A stretch of DNA of 37,441 nucleotides from Streptomyces sp. (GCA_013362785.1 JABFVM010000607.1:1-37441), one strand, 5' to 3'; counted from the first letter of the stretch, positions 1 to 7,803 are shown. Notes: a model not told the origin generated them from the sequence alone. Made by a program: numbers and translations.

Positions 1-311
1 ACGGGAAGCCAGGTCTCGGAAGCGACCATCGGCGAAGCCACCCGCCCGCTGGCCGACGCCGGCTGGGAGCCCACCGTCGACGGCCGCTGGATCCGCCGAC
101 AGGCCCCAGGGGGCAACCCGCTGGTGTTCAGCTCGACGCCTTCGCCGCCCAGTCCCACAGCGTCCAGTACACCGGTGCCGACGAGTGGTACGAACTGGAG
201 GGCAGCCCCGTACCGATCCCCGGAGACGGCCTGGCCGCCGTCCACCAGACCGTCATCAAGGCCATTTGTGCGGGTGGCACAGCCTGCGTGCACGGCCCAG
301 ACCGGACGTAG
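1..311 (+). pseudogene. 3' end of an unrecognised gene, apparently frameshifted
   Basis: The gene begins outside the window. Frame 1 reads as plausible protein from base 1 (SQVSEATIGEATRPLADAGW, then WIRRQAPGGNP) but turns into Ser/Pro/Thr-rich text after about base 125. From about base 130, frame 3 carries the protein-like text (LDAFAAQSHSVQYTGADEWY, then ELEGSPVPIPGD and AVHQTVIKAICAGGTACV) and stops at TAG 309-311. Upstream, frame 3 is Arg/Pro-rich nonsense. The simplest reading is one coding sequence with an indel between about bases 100 and 130. I do not recognise the family. It resembles short Streptomyces proteins of unknown function with an acidic, Trp/Tyr-containing C-terminus. Either a real pseudogene or a base-call error would explain it. 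Confidence 0.4.
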
Positions 312-323
312 ACCGGGACAATC

Positions 324-381
324 CCCCTCCGCTGTCGGGCCGGGAGAACAGACGCAGCGTGCAGCTGTCGCAGCGGAGGGG
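324..381. terminator. Inverted repeat with long loop after the frameshifted gene
   Basis: Arms of 11 bases (cccctccgctg at 324-334 and cagcggagggg at 371-381) are perfectly complementary around a 36-base loop. The repeat lies just after the TAG at 309-311, so it may terminate that transcript. The loop is long for a terminator and there is no T-tract, so an unrelated structure is possible. The rest of 312-594 shows no convincing gene on either strand. Confidence 0.3.
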
Positions 382-594
382 CTCCGACCTAGCGGCCAGC
401 TCTGGTGCTCAGAATGGCTTCCCAATGGGGATGTCAAGCTGTCTCACGGGCAGCATCCAGCTTCCTGATCAGTTGAACCGGACAACGTCGCTCGCCCCGC
501 GCTGAGGTGCGCCGCGACGTACGGGACTATCGTGGGCGTCTTGCCCCAGTTCCCGGTGGCCTTGCCGTTCGGGCAGGGGACGCTGCGGTGGGTT

Positions 595-2859
595 TCAGGA
601 TTCCGAGGGCTCGGCGGGCGGTGGCTGGACGCCGGGGACGAGAGCGCGGAGGGACTGCCAGCGGTGGGAACGGACCAGAGCGGTGGCTTGGGCGGTGGTG
701 GAGCGGTCGATGTTGGTCTTCCACGTCCGGCCGGTGTACTCGGGCGCTGAGGCGGAGATGCCGGAGACCCGGAGTTCCCGGGCGTAGACGTACAGGATCC
801 CGTTGGCGTCGATGTCGAGGACCACCTCGACCAGCGGTGTGCCCTTGGGCTGGCGTGGCAGATCGGTGAGCTCCAGGACGGCGAGCGATCTGTTGTCCGA
901 GGCCCGTTCGCGCTCGCCTTCGAGGACGTGCACGATCATCGTCGTCTGCTTCCTCGCCCTGGTGACAAAGACCTTGCTGCGCTTCGTCGGGATGGTGGTG
1001 TTCCGTTCGATCAGCTTCGTCATGACGCCGCCGGAGGTCTCCAGGCCGAGCGAGGCTGAGTAGGCGTCGAGGAGAAGGGTGTCTTTGATCCCCCCGGTGA
1101 GGATGCCGCTCTGGAGGGCGGCCCCTGTGACGATCCCCTCCGGGATCAGGCCGCGGTAGGGCTGTTTGCCCTTCACGAACCGGCTCATCAGCTCGCCAAT
1201 TGCGGGCATCCGGGTGGCACCGCCGGTCAGGATAACCTCGTCCAGATCGGACTCATGGTAGCCGGCTTCGCGGCATGCATGTCCCACTGGCATGCGGCAG
1301 CGTTCCAGCAGGTCCTGCGTCATGGACTCGAACTCCTGCCGGGTCAGGGTTTCCGAGACATGCAGGGGGGAGCCCTCACGGGCCGTGAGGTAGGGCAACA
1401 TGATGGTCGTGGAGCTTGCCGACGACAGTTCGATCTTCGCTCCTTCAGCTGCCTCTTGGAGTCGCTGCATCGCTTCGGCGTTCTGGTCGAGGCGCACCCC
1501 GTAGCCGTCCCACACCCGACGCAGGAGATGGTGGACGATCCGCTGGTCCCAGTCGTCGCCGCCGAGGTAGTTGTCGCCCGCGTGTGCTTTCACCTCGACG
1601 ACACCATCGCCGATCTCGATGAGTGAAACGTCCAGCGTGCCACCACCCAGGTCGAAGATGAGGACAGTCGAATTTTCCTCGCGGTTGAGGCCGTACGTGA
1701 CAGCCGCCGCCGTGGGCTCAGTAATGACCCGCAGCGCACGGATCCCAGCTCGGTTGGCGGCCTCCACAAGTGCCGCCCGCTGATCCAGGTCGAAGTTCGC
1801 CGGCACCGTCAGCACCGCTGCGTCCAACGGCCCCCCGATATACGCCTCCGCGTCCTCCCGCAGCCGCCGCAGAATATGCTCCGCCACATCCTCCGCAGCC
1901 AGCCGCACAGCACCCCGGATGATGCTCCAGTCCGTGCCCAGCTTCAGTTTCGCCGAGCGGATCGTGTAGTCGGGGTTGGTGATCGCCTGGCGCTTGGCGG
2001 GCGTGCCCACCAGGATGTCGCCGGTCTCGGTGATGGCCACCAGGCTGGGGGTGCTGAGGGCGCCCTCGGCGTTGGGAATCAGCCGGACGTCCTCCCCCTC
2101 GAACAAAGCGATCGCCGAGTTGGTCGTACCGAAGTCGATGCCCACTACCGGGCCGTAGCCATGGCCGAAGTCGGCGACGGGCGGGCGGGGTGCGGCCGGG
2201 CGGGGGGCGCGGGCTGTGGGGATCTCGCCCATGCCTCGCTCGTGCCACAACTGACGTGCTCTGCGGGCGACTTCGCGGTCCGCATCGGCGATTAGGCCGA
2301 GGAGTGCGGTGCGGGCCGCGTTCCGGGTGGGTTCGCGGACGCTGCCGAGGAGTTGCTCGACGAGGTGGAGGGAGCCGATGCGTTTCCACGGCTGGGGGTC
2401 CAGGGTCGCCGCGCGCATCTCGGTCAGGCGGTCGATGTCCACGTGGCGGGGGCTGTGGGCCAGGTAGATCGTGCCCTGAACGCTGTCCACGCTGAGGGTG
2501 GGGGTCTGGTCGGCGATGCGGTTGCGGACCTGCTCGTGGACGTATTCGTAGAGCTCCTCGACGGAGACGCGGCCGTCGCCGTCCAGGTCGGCGGAGCCGT
2601 CGCGCAGGCCGCTCACCACCGCCGAGGTGAACACGGACGGCTGGGCCGCGGCGCGGCTGTGGCGGACCTCGCGCTCACCCTCGTAGGCGTACTGAAGGGC
2701 CGTCGAGGCGGTCAGGACCACCCGGCCGTTGCCCACGAATGGCTCGGCCACGTCCACCGTGGGCGTCCCGGCGTCCCGGCGCAGGGCGTTCATGGGGAAG
2801 GCGCCGCTGTAGCAGCAGTCGAGGAGGACGACGATAAGGCGGGAGCGGCTCGTGCCCAT
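595..2859 (-). CDS. Caspase-Hsp70 fusion protein, larger part (Cys half of caspase, EF-hand-like loop, helical linker, Hsp70)
   Basis: The frame opens with the second half of a caspase-like (peptidase C14/metacaspase) fold: hydrophobic strand then DCCYSGAF, where the second Cys (residue 16 from this ATG) aligns with the catalytic Cys. A canonical EF-hand loop, DLDGDGRVSVEE, lies at residues 91-102. Residues about 145-215 look helical, then a Pro-rich linker leads to an Hsp70 at about 237-730: phosphate-1 motif GIDFGTTNSA, phosphate-2 FDLGGGTLDVS, the VILTGGATRMP motif, and a DnaK-like substrate-binding beta domain (LGLETSGGVMTKLIERNTTI, DIDANGILYV). The helical lid is almost absent. The ATG at 2859 is internal: coding text continues upstream (VPAEVLGDWM) and joins the 2790-3200 frame if one missing base is restored near 2905, giving an 868-residue protein. 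Family assignment is firm; intactness is not. Confidence 0.85.
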   Translation of the reverse strand: MGTSRSRLIVVLLDCCYSGAFPMNALRRDAGTPTVDVAEPFVGNGRVVLTASTALQYAYEGEREVRHSRAAAQPSVFTSAVVSGLRDGSADLDGDGRVSVEELYEYVHEQVRNRIADQTPTLSVDSVQGTIYLAHSPRHVDIDRLTEMRAATLDPQPWKRIGSLHLVEQLLGSVREPTRNAARTALLGLIADADREVARRARQLWHERGMGEIPTARAPRPAAPRPPVADFGHGYGPVVGIDFGTTNSAIALFEGEDVRLIPNAEGALSTPSLVAITETGDILVGTPAKRQAITNPDYTIRSAKLKLGTDWSIIRGAVRLAAEDVAEHILRRLREDAEAYIGGPLDAAVLTVPANFDLDQRAALVEAANRAGIRALRVITEPTAAAVTYGLNREENSTVLIFDLGGGTLDVSLIEIGDGVVEVKAHAGDNYLGGDDWDQRIVHHLLRRVWDGYGVRLDQNAEAMQRLQEAAEGAKIELSSASSTTIMLPYLTAREGSPLHVSETLTRQEFESMTQDLLERCRMPVGHACREAGYHESDLDEVILTGGATRMPAIGELMSRFVKGKQPYRGLIPEGIVTGAALQSGILTGGIKDTLLLDAYSASLGLETSGGVMTKLIERNTTIPTKRSKVFVTRARKQTTMIVHVLEGERERASDNRSLAVLELTDLPRQPKGTPLVEVVLDIDANGILYVYARELRVSGISASAPEYTGRTWKTNIDRSTTAQATALVRSHRWQSLRALVPGVQPPPAEPSES

Positions 2860-3200
2860 CCAGTCGCCGAGGACCTCCGCGGGGACGGCCGTCGACCGCA
2901 GGTAGTCGGTTCGGTGTCCCGCATGATGAAGTGCAGTCGGCCGCGCGTGTCCTTCCAGCCGTGCAGGGACAGATGGAGGAGGAGCAGGTCGTCGCGGGCG
3001 GCCCTGGTGAAGAAGGTCTCCAGGGCGCGCATCGCGCGACGCTGGGGCACGTCGACCAGCGTCTCGACCTCGAAGCCGCCGATGGCGGGGGCGCCGAGGA
3101 CCTCCGCGAGGGCGGCCGCGTCGGCGGTGGCCGCCGGGAGCGTGGCGAAGTGGTTGTCGTCGTAGGTGCTGTTGGCGATGATCAGGGCGCGGCTCTCCAC
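2790..3200 (-). CDS. N-terminal half of the caspase domain (His half), cut off by a frameshift
   Basis: GTG start at 3200, six bases after the stop of the EACC1-type gene, with GGGGA about ten bases upstream. Residues 1-98 form the first half of an EACC1-associated-type caspase: RALIIANSTYDD, ADAAALAEVLG, then LLLLHLSLHGWKD with the catalytic-type His at residue 80, and RLHFIMRDTEP. After Pro98 this frame becomes Arg/Ser/Pro/Ala-rich nonsense up to its stop at 2790. The correct continuation (YLRSTAVPAEVLGDWM) is found in the next frame, so one base appears to be missing near 2900-2910. As written, no single polypeptide carries both catalytic residues. I see no classical slippery heptamer that would suggest programmed frameshifting. 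Confidence 0.7.
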   Translation of the reverse strand: MESRALIIANSTYDDNHFATLPAATADAAALAEVLGAPAIGGFEVETLVDVPQRRAMRALETFFTRAARDDLLLLHLSLHGWKDTRGRLHFIMRDTEPTTCGRRPSPRRSSATGWARAAPALSSSSSTAATAAPSP

Positions 3201-3206
3201 GGCTGC

Positions 3207-3587
3207 TCAGTCCCCGTGGCGGCGGAGGAACTCCTCCAGGGCGCGCTGTTCCACCTCGTTGCTCGTACCGGTCAGCTCGATCTCGTCCTCACCGATCTTC
3301 AGCCGGACGCTGCCCGAGCGGCGCCGGTTCAGCCAGTCCTGGACTCCGGCGGCGAGCGCCGGGAGCAGGGCGCCGCTGCCGCCCAGGCCCAGGATGAGTG
3401 CGCCCAGCTGTACGGCTTCCGTGGAGCGGCTGCCCGGTGGTGGCGGGCCCCGCGTCACCCGGTCGATGCTGTCGAGGTCCAGCTCGCTCAACTCGGCAAT
3501 CAGATACTGCAGTTGCTCCTCGGCGTAATCTTCGTCGCCGTCGCCTGTGTCGAGTACGAGCACGACCGGTTTCGTTCTGGTCCCCAT
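3207..3587 (-). CDS. EACC1-type small protein (effector-associated constant component)
   Basis: This 126-residue protein has an acidic N-terminal half (LDTGDGDEDYAEEQLQYLIA, then ELSELDLDSIDRV), a short GPPPPGSRS spacer, a hydrophobic Gly/Ala/Leu stretch (QLGALILGLGGSGALLPAL) that could be a membrane or packing helix, and a C-terminal beta-type segment (VRLKIGEDEIELTGTSNEVE) ending in a helix. This layout, and its position directly before a caspase gene, match the family named effector-associated constant component EACC1, predicted in conflict systems to accompany variable effectors. ATG at 3587 is chosen over an upstream TTG at 3626 because GGGGG precedes it at good spacing. Its stop is six bases from the caspase GTG, so the two are almost certainly co-transcribed. 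The biochemical role of EACC1 is not known. Confidence 0.7.
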   Translation of the reverse strand: MGTRTKPVVLVLDTGDGDEDYAEEQLQYLIAELSELDLDSIDRVTRGPPPPGSRSTEAVQLGALILGLGGSGALLPALAAGVQDWLNRRRSGSVRLKIGEDEIELTGTSNEVEQRALEEFLRRHGD

Positions 3588-4188
3588 GACGACACCCCCG
3601 TTCACCCACGCGTCGAGGGAACTCAAGCGACGCGGGACCTGGCGGAGAGCCGGTTCGGCAAGATCCGATGGTCAGAGTTGCGCAGTCGCAGGCTCTGCAC
3701 TTTGCGATCCGGGGTCCTGTACAGGACCAGGATATCTGGGCAATGCGCGATGCGCTTCCCACCAAGGACGATGCCATAGATCAGGTGGGCGCACACGGGG
3801 ACTGTAGTCCCCTCCGGCCGACGGCGGCGGACCCCAAGACCGCCGACAGAGGGCCGATCAAGTTGCACCCGTAAAGGGTCTACTCCGCGCCGACCGATGC
3901 AGAGCGGGCCACTCATCTGTTCCAGGAAGCCGCCAGGCACCCTCAAGAAAGGAGGCCACCGACCGGACTCTCCTCGGGCTGACGCCCCGGCCGTTAGACC
4001 ACCGGAACCCTCCCAGCGAGGAGTACGTCGCGCGGCCTGCAGACGACCGCCCCGGCAACATCCGAGGCCAGCGCGCACTCACGCCAAGGCGACCCATCCG
4101 CCACTTGAATCAAGGACGAGAGGCGTCCAGCGGCCCATCCAGAGAGGCGTGAGCTGGCACCCTCTCGGCACCTGACTACTCATCAGAA
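3588..4188. other. About 600 bases without a convincing gene
   Basis: Upstream of the EACC1/caspase operon no frame has both a plausible start and protein-like composition. A minus-strand stretch at about 3630-3790 reads ILVLYRTPDRKVQSLRLRN preceded by an HCPD motif and is slightly protein-like, but its upstream part is Arg/Gly-rich nonsense. It could be a gene remnant. The promoter of the minus-strand operon must lie here, but I cannot place it with confidence. Confidence 0.4.
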
Positions 4189-4241
4189 CGTGCGTCAAAC
4201 GTGCGTCAAACGTGCGCCGCGTGCGTCAAACATGCGTCAAG
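4189..4241. repeat. Cluster of 11-bp tandem repeats
   Basis: The unit cgtgcgtcaaa occurs at 4189-4199, 4200-4210 and 4220-4230. A degenerate 9-base unit (cgtgcgccg) lies at 4211-4219 and a variant (catgcgtcaag) at 4231-4241. Related GTAACGC/CAACGC/TAACGC words continue to about 4275. The 11-bp period is not a multiple of three, so this is unlikely to be coding, and it puts successive units on nearly the same face of the helix. The cluster sits between the accessory left end and the 3' end of the conserved methyltransferase gene. Confidence 0.75.
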
Positions 4242-4295
4242 ATATCGCCCGTAACGCCCGCAACGCACATAACGCACACCAGCTAAAGCAGCAGG

Positions 4296-5624
4296 TCAAG
4301 AGCCCTTTCCGGCAGGCTCAAGGATCGCCACACACTCCACGTGGTGCGTCATCGGAAACAGATCAAACGCCCGCAACATCCGCACCCGATACCCCCCGTC
4401 CCGGAAGTACCCCAAATCCCGAGCCAACGCCGCCGGATCGCAGGCCACGTACGCGATCCTCCGTGCCCCCAGCGACGCGAGGTGCGCCACCGTGTTCCGG
4501 CCCGCGCCAGCCCGCGGTGGGTCCAGGACGATGAGGTCGACCTCGGTGATCCCCGTACGCGGCAGGACCGATTCGACCTTGCCCTGCTCGATGCGGACGC
4601 GGTCGAAGTCGGCCAGGTTGTGCCGGGCGTCCTCCACCGCGCGCTTGCCGGACTCGATGCCGAGGACCGCGCCCTTGTCGCCGAGGCGGTCGGCGAGGGC
4701 GCCGGCGAAGAGGCCCACGCCGCAGTACAGGTCGAGCGCCATCTCGCCCTTGCGCGGCAGCAGGCCCTGCATGACGGCCGTCACCAGGGTGTCCGCGGCC
4801 TTCGGGTGGACCTGCCAGAAGCCGCCGCTGCCGACACGGTAGGTGCGGCCGTCCGCGCGTTCGCGGACGAAGGGGCGGCCATGGACGCGGTGCGTGCCGC
4901 CGTCCTTCTCGCCGACCCGCATCACCGACACCGGGCGGTCCAGTTCGACGATCGGAAGCCTCGCACCCGGTCGGGGCGTCAGGATCACCTGGCGGTCCTG
5001 CGAACCCGTCGCCGCGATCGCCTCCACCGACGCCATGCCGGTCCAGTCCCGCTTCTCGATGCCCAGCTCGCTGACACCCTCCGCGGCGATCATGCAGTGG
5101 TCGACCGGCTCCACCTCGTGCGAGCGGTGCCGGCGCAGACCCGCTCGGCCCTCGGTGTCGACGGCGTACTGCACGCGCGTGCGCCACTGCGGGACCTGTC
5201 CCGCGGGCAGCTTGTCGCCCTCGGCCGGCATCACCGTGCCGTCCCAGCCGACGTCCTCCGGCGTCAGTCCCGCGAGCCGTTGCAGCTGCTCGGCGACGAC
5301 CTCGCCCTTCAACCGGCGCTGCGCCCCCGGCTTGGCGTGCTGCCAGTCGCAGCCGCCGCAGCGGCCGGGGCCGGCGAAGGGGCAGGGCGCCTCGATGCGG
5401 TCCTTGGATGCGGACAGGACCTCGACCGCGTCGGCGCGCAGGAAGCGGTCGCCCTCCTCGCCCTCGGTCACCCGGGCCACGACCCGCTCGCCGGGCAGCG
5501 TGTGCCGGACGAACAGCACCTGGCCGGCGTCGGTGCGGGCGATGCAGTGCCCGCCGTGGGCGACGGGGCCGATCTCGACCTCGTACTCCTCCCCCACCAG
5601 CGACTTCTTCGGTTCTGCCTGCAT
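4296..5624 (-). CDS. TRAM-domain class I SAM-dependent RNA methyltransferase (TrmA/RlmC-D family)
   Basis: This 442-residue protein belongs to the RNA uracil-5-methyltransferase family (COG2265). It starts with a TRAM-like RNA-binding domain (YEVEIGPVAHGGHCIARTD, residues about 13-70), followed by Cys residues of the iron-sulfur type (CPFAGPGRCGGCDW and a later HC). The Rossmann SAM domain follows with DLYCGVGLFAGALAD and DLIVLDPPRAG, then the nucleophile motif VACDPAALARDL and a terminal base-type motif HHVEC. The product is probably m5U in rRNA or tRNA, but the exact site cannot be read from the sequence. ATG at 5624 is preferred over a start at 5690 because the family normally begins just before the TRAM domain and GGAG lies upstream. 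It is downstream of, and co-oriented with, the permease gene, about 115 bases away. Confidence 0.93.
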   Translation of the reverse strand: MQAEPKKSLVGEEYEVEIGPVAHGGHCIARTDAGQVLFVRHTLPGERVVARVTEGEEGDRFLRADAVEVLSASKDRIEAPCPFAGPGRCGGCDWQHAKPGAQRRLKGEVVAEQLQRLAGLTPEDVGWDGTVMPAEGDKLPAGQVPQWRTRVQYAVDTEGRAGLRRHRSHEVEPVDHCMIAAEGVSELGIEKRDWTGMASVEAIAATGSQDRQVILTPRPGARLPIVELDRPVSVMRVGEKDGGTHRVHGRPFVRERADGRTYRVGSGGFWQVHPKAADTLVTAVMQGLLPRKGEMALDLYCGVGLFAGALADRLGDKGAVLGIESGKRAVEDARHNLADFDRVRIEQGKVESVLPRTGITEVDLIVLDPPRAGAGRNTVAHLASLGARRIAYVACDPAALARDLGYFRDGGYRVRMLRAFDLFPMTHHVECVAILEPAGKGS

Positions 5625-5740
5625 GGTGGGGTGACTCCAGATCGAGAAGGGGTACGGCCCTCGACCGGCTGACTGCGGGGGGCCTGACAACAGCCCACCA
5701 GTCTACGTGCTCTACATGCTCGACGTACTCGCGGCGCCCG

Positions 5741-7789
5741 TCAGCGCTGGGCCTCGCTCTCCTTGGCCCGCTCCTGAGCCGGCCCCCGCCGCACCGCGCC
5801 CGGCGCGTTCCACTCCTGCCGCTTGCGGGCCCGGACCTTCGCCGCCTCGGAGGACTGGAGCTGGTACGGCACCGAGGTCACCATGATGCCCGGCGTGAAC
5901 AGCAGCCGGCCCTTCAGGCGCAGCGCGCTCTGGTTGTGCAGCAGATGCTCGTACCAGTGGCCGACCACGTACTCGGGGATGATCACCGACACGGCGTCGC
6001 GCGGCGACTCCTTGCGCAGGCTCTTCACGTACTCGATGATCGGCCGCGTGATCTCGCGGTACGGCGAGTCGAGCACCTTCAGCGGGACGTCGATCCCGCG
6101 CCGCTCCCACTCCTCGCGCAGCGCCTTGGTCTCCGCCGGGTCGACGTTGACGCTGAGCGCCTCCAGGGTGTCCGAGCGCAGCAGCTTGGCGTAGGCCAGG
6201 GCGCGCAGCGCGGGGCGGTGGATCTTGGAGATCAGGACGACGGAGTGCACCCGGGACGGCCGTACGCTGTCGTCGCTCGGGCCCTCGGGGGCGGCGAGTT
6301 CCTCGGAGACGTGGTCGTAGTGGCGGCGGATGGCCGTCATCGTCACGTAGAAGATCACCATGCCGAGCAGGGCGACCCAGGCGCCGTGCGTGAACTTGGT
6401 GACGAGGACGACGACCAGGACCAGCCCGGTGAAGAAGGCGCCGAAGGTGTTGATCGCGCGGGAGCGGATCATGTGGCGGCGCTTGGCCTGGTCCGTCTCC
6501 GACGCCAGGAGGCGGTTCCAGTGGCGGACCATGCCGGTCTGGCTGAGCGTGAAGGACACGAACACGCCGACGATGTACAGCTGGATCAGCCGGGTGGAGT
6601 CGGCGCCGTAGATCCACACCAGGAGGATGGCCGCGCCCGCCAGCAGCACGATGCCGTTGGAGAAGGCGAGCCGGTCGCCGCGGGTGTGCAGCTGGCGCGG
6701 CAGATAGCGGTCCTGGGCGAGGATCGAGCCGAGCACCGGGAAGCCGTTGTAGGCGGTGTTGGCCGCGAGGAACAGCACCAGCGCGGTGGCCGCGGCGAGC
6801 ACGACGAAGAAGAAACTTCCCTTGCCGAAGACCGCTTCCGCCACCTGGGTGATGACCGGGTTCTGGACGTAGTCCGCGCCGACCGCGACACCGTTCTGCA
6901 GCAGGTCGACGGCCGGGTTCTCGGCCATCCGGACCTTGGTCGCCATGGCGAGCCCGATGATGCCGCAGAACATGGTGACGGCCAGCAGGCCCATCGCCGC
7001 GAGCGTGGTCGCCGCGTTCTTCGACTTGGGCTTGCGGAAGGCCGGGACGCCGTTGGAGATCGCCTCGACACCGGTGAGCGCGGCACAGCCGGAGGAGAAG
7101 GCGCGCAGGAGGAGGAAGACGAGCGCGAAGCCGGCGAGCCCCTGGTGTTCGGGCTTGATCTCGTACGTCGACGTGGGCGCCCGCATGGTGTCGTCCAGGA
7201 CGAACCCGCGGAACGCGCCCCACGCGATCATGATGAAGACGCCCGCGACGAACACGTACGTCGGGATCGCGAAGAGGCTGCCCGACTCCTTGACGCCGCG
7301 CAGGTTCATCAGCGTGAGCAGCACGATCACGCCGACGGCGCACTCCACCTTGTGCTCGACGACGAACGGGACCGCGGAGCCCAGGTTCTCGATGCCGGAG
7401 GCGATGGAGACGGCGACGGTCAGGACGTAGTCGACGAGCAGGGCGCTGGCGACCGTCAGGCCGGCCTTGGGGCCGAGGTTGGTGGTGGCCACCTCGTAGT
7501 CGCCGCCGCCGCTGGGGTACGCGTGCACGTTCTGCCGGTAGGAGGCGACCACCGTGAACATCAGCACGACGACCGCGACCGCGATCCAGGGGCTGAAGTG
7601 GTAGGCCGACACGCCCGCGATGGAGAGGACCAGCAGCACTTCTCCGGGCGCGTACGCCACGGAGGACAGCGGGTCGGAGGCGAAGACGGGCAGCGCGATG
7701 CGCTTCGGCAGGAGCGTTTCCGCCAGCCGATCACTGCGCAGTGCGCGCCCGATCAGAATCCGCTTGGGCACGTCGGTCAGTTTGGACAC
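5741..7789 (-). CDS. APC-superfamily permease, KimA-like potassium transporter
   Basis: This 682-residue membrane protein has about twelve hydrophobic helices and a C-terminal cytosolic region of about 200 residues. It resembles Bacillus subtilis KimA (YdaO), a proton-coupled potassium importer: DPLSSVAYAPGEVLL, SYRQNVHAYPSGGGDYEVA, LLVDYVLTVAVSI, FSSGCAALTGVEAISNGVPA and TLSQTGMVRHW all have close KimA equivalents. The C-terminal domain has the HNQSALRLKGRL segment seen in KimA. In KimA this domain binds c-di-AMP; the same here is inference. GTG at 7789 (SKLTDVPKRILIG) is chosen because upstream codons are Arg/Pro-rich and because a TACGAT box lies eight bases before it, which suggests a leaderless mRNA. 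Divergent from two TrkA-type genes, it may work with them. An amino-acid substrate cannot be excluded. Confidence 0.85.
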   Translation of the reverse strand: MSKLTDVPKRILIGRALRSDRLAETLLPKRIALPVFASDPLSSVAYAPGEVLLVLSIAGVSAYHFSPWIAVAVVVLMFTVVASYRQNVHAYPSGGGDYEVATTNLGPKAGLTVASALLVDYVLTVAVSIASGIENLGSAVPFVVEHKVECAVGVIVLLTLMNLRGVKESGSLFAIPTYVFVAGVFIMIAWGAFRGFVLDDTMRAPTSTYEIKPEHQGLAGFALVFLLLRAFSSGCAALTGVEAISNGVPAFRKPKSKNAATTLAAMGLLAVTMFCGIIGLAMATKVRMAENPAVDLLQNGVAVGADYVQNPVITQVAEAVFGKGSFFFVVLAAATALVLFLAANTAYNGFPVLGSILAQDRYLPRQLHTRGDRLAFSNGIVLLAGAAILLVWIYGADSTRLIQLYIVGVFVSFTLSQTGMVRHWNRLLASETDQAKRRHMIRSRAINTFGAFFTGLVLVVVLVTKFTHGAWVALLGMVIFYVTMTAIRRHYDHVSEELAAPEGPSDDSVRPSRVHSVVLISKIHRPALRALAYAKLLRSDTLEALSVNVDPAETKALREEWERRGIDVPLKVLDSPYREITRPIIEYVKSLRKESPRDAVSVIIPEYVVGHWYEHLLHNQSALRLKGRLLFTPGIMVTSVPYQLQSSEAAKVRARKRQEWNAPGAVRRGPAQERAKESEAQR

Positions 7790-7797
7790 AACAGAGA

Positions 7798-7803
7798 ATC
7801 GTA
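7798..7803 (-). promoter_or_regulatory. Candidate -10 box of a leaderless promoter for the KimA-like gene
   Basis: On the minus strand TACGAT (TANNNT type) lies eight bases upstream of the GTG start, and no Shine-Dalgarno sequence is present. This geometry puts the transcription start at or next to the start codon. No clear -35 box is visible. Confidence 0.45.

Noticed and set aside
2895..2915. Programmed ribosomal frameshift in the caspase gene
   Set aside because: No slippery heptamer or obvious stimulatory hairpin; a sequence error or mutation is simpler.
3995..4002. dre half-site TAGACCAC in the gene-poor region
   Set aside because: Only one half matches; the facing half does not, and no PTS or amino-sugar gene is near.
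3925..4010. tRNA-like stretch on the minus strand (GGTGGTCTAACGGCC resembles a D arm)
   Set aside because: No T arm (GTTCRA) and no closing acceptor stem can be drawn.
4189..4275. CRISPR array or coding gene over the 11-bp repeats
   Set aside because: Units are 11 bases with no unique spacers, and the possible 114-codon frame through them translates the repeats and then runs antisense to the methyltransferase.
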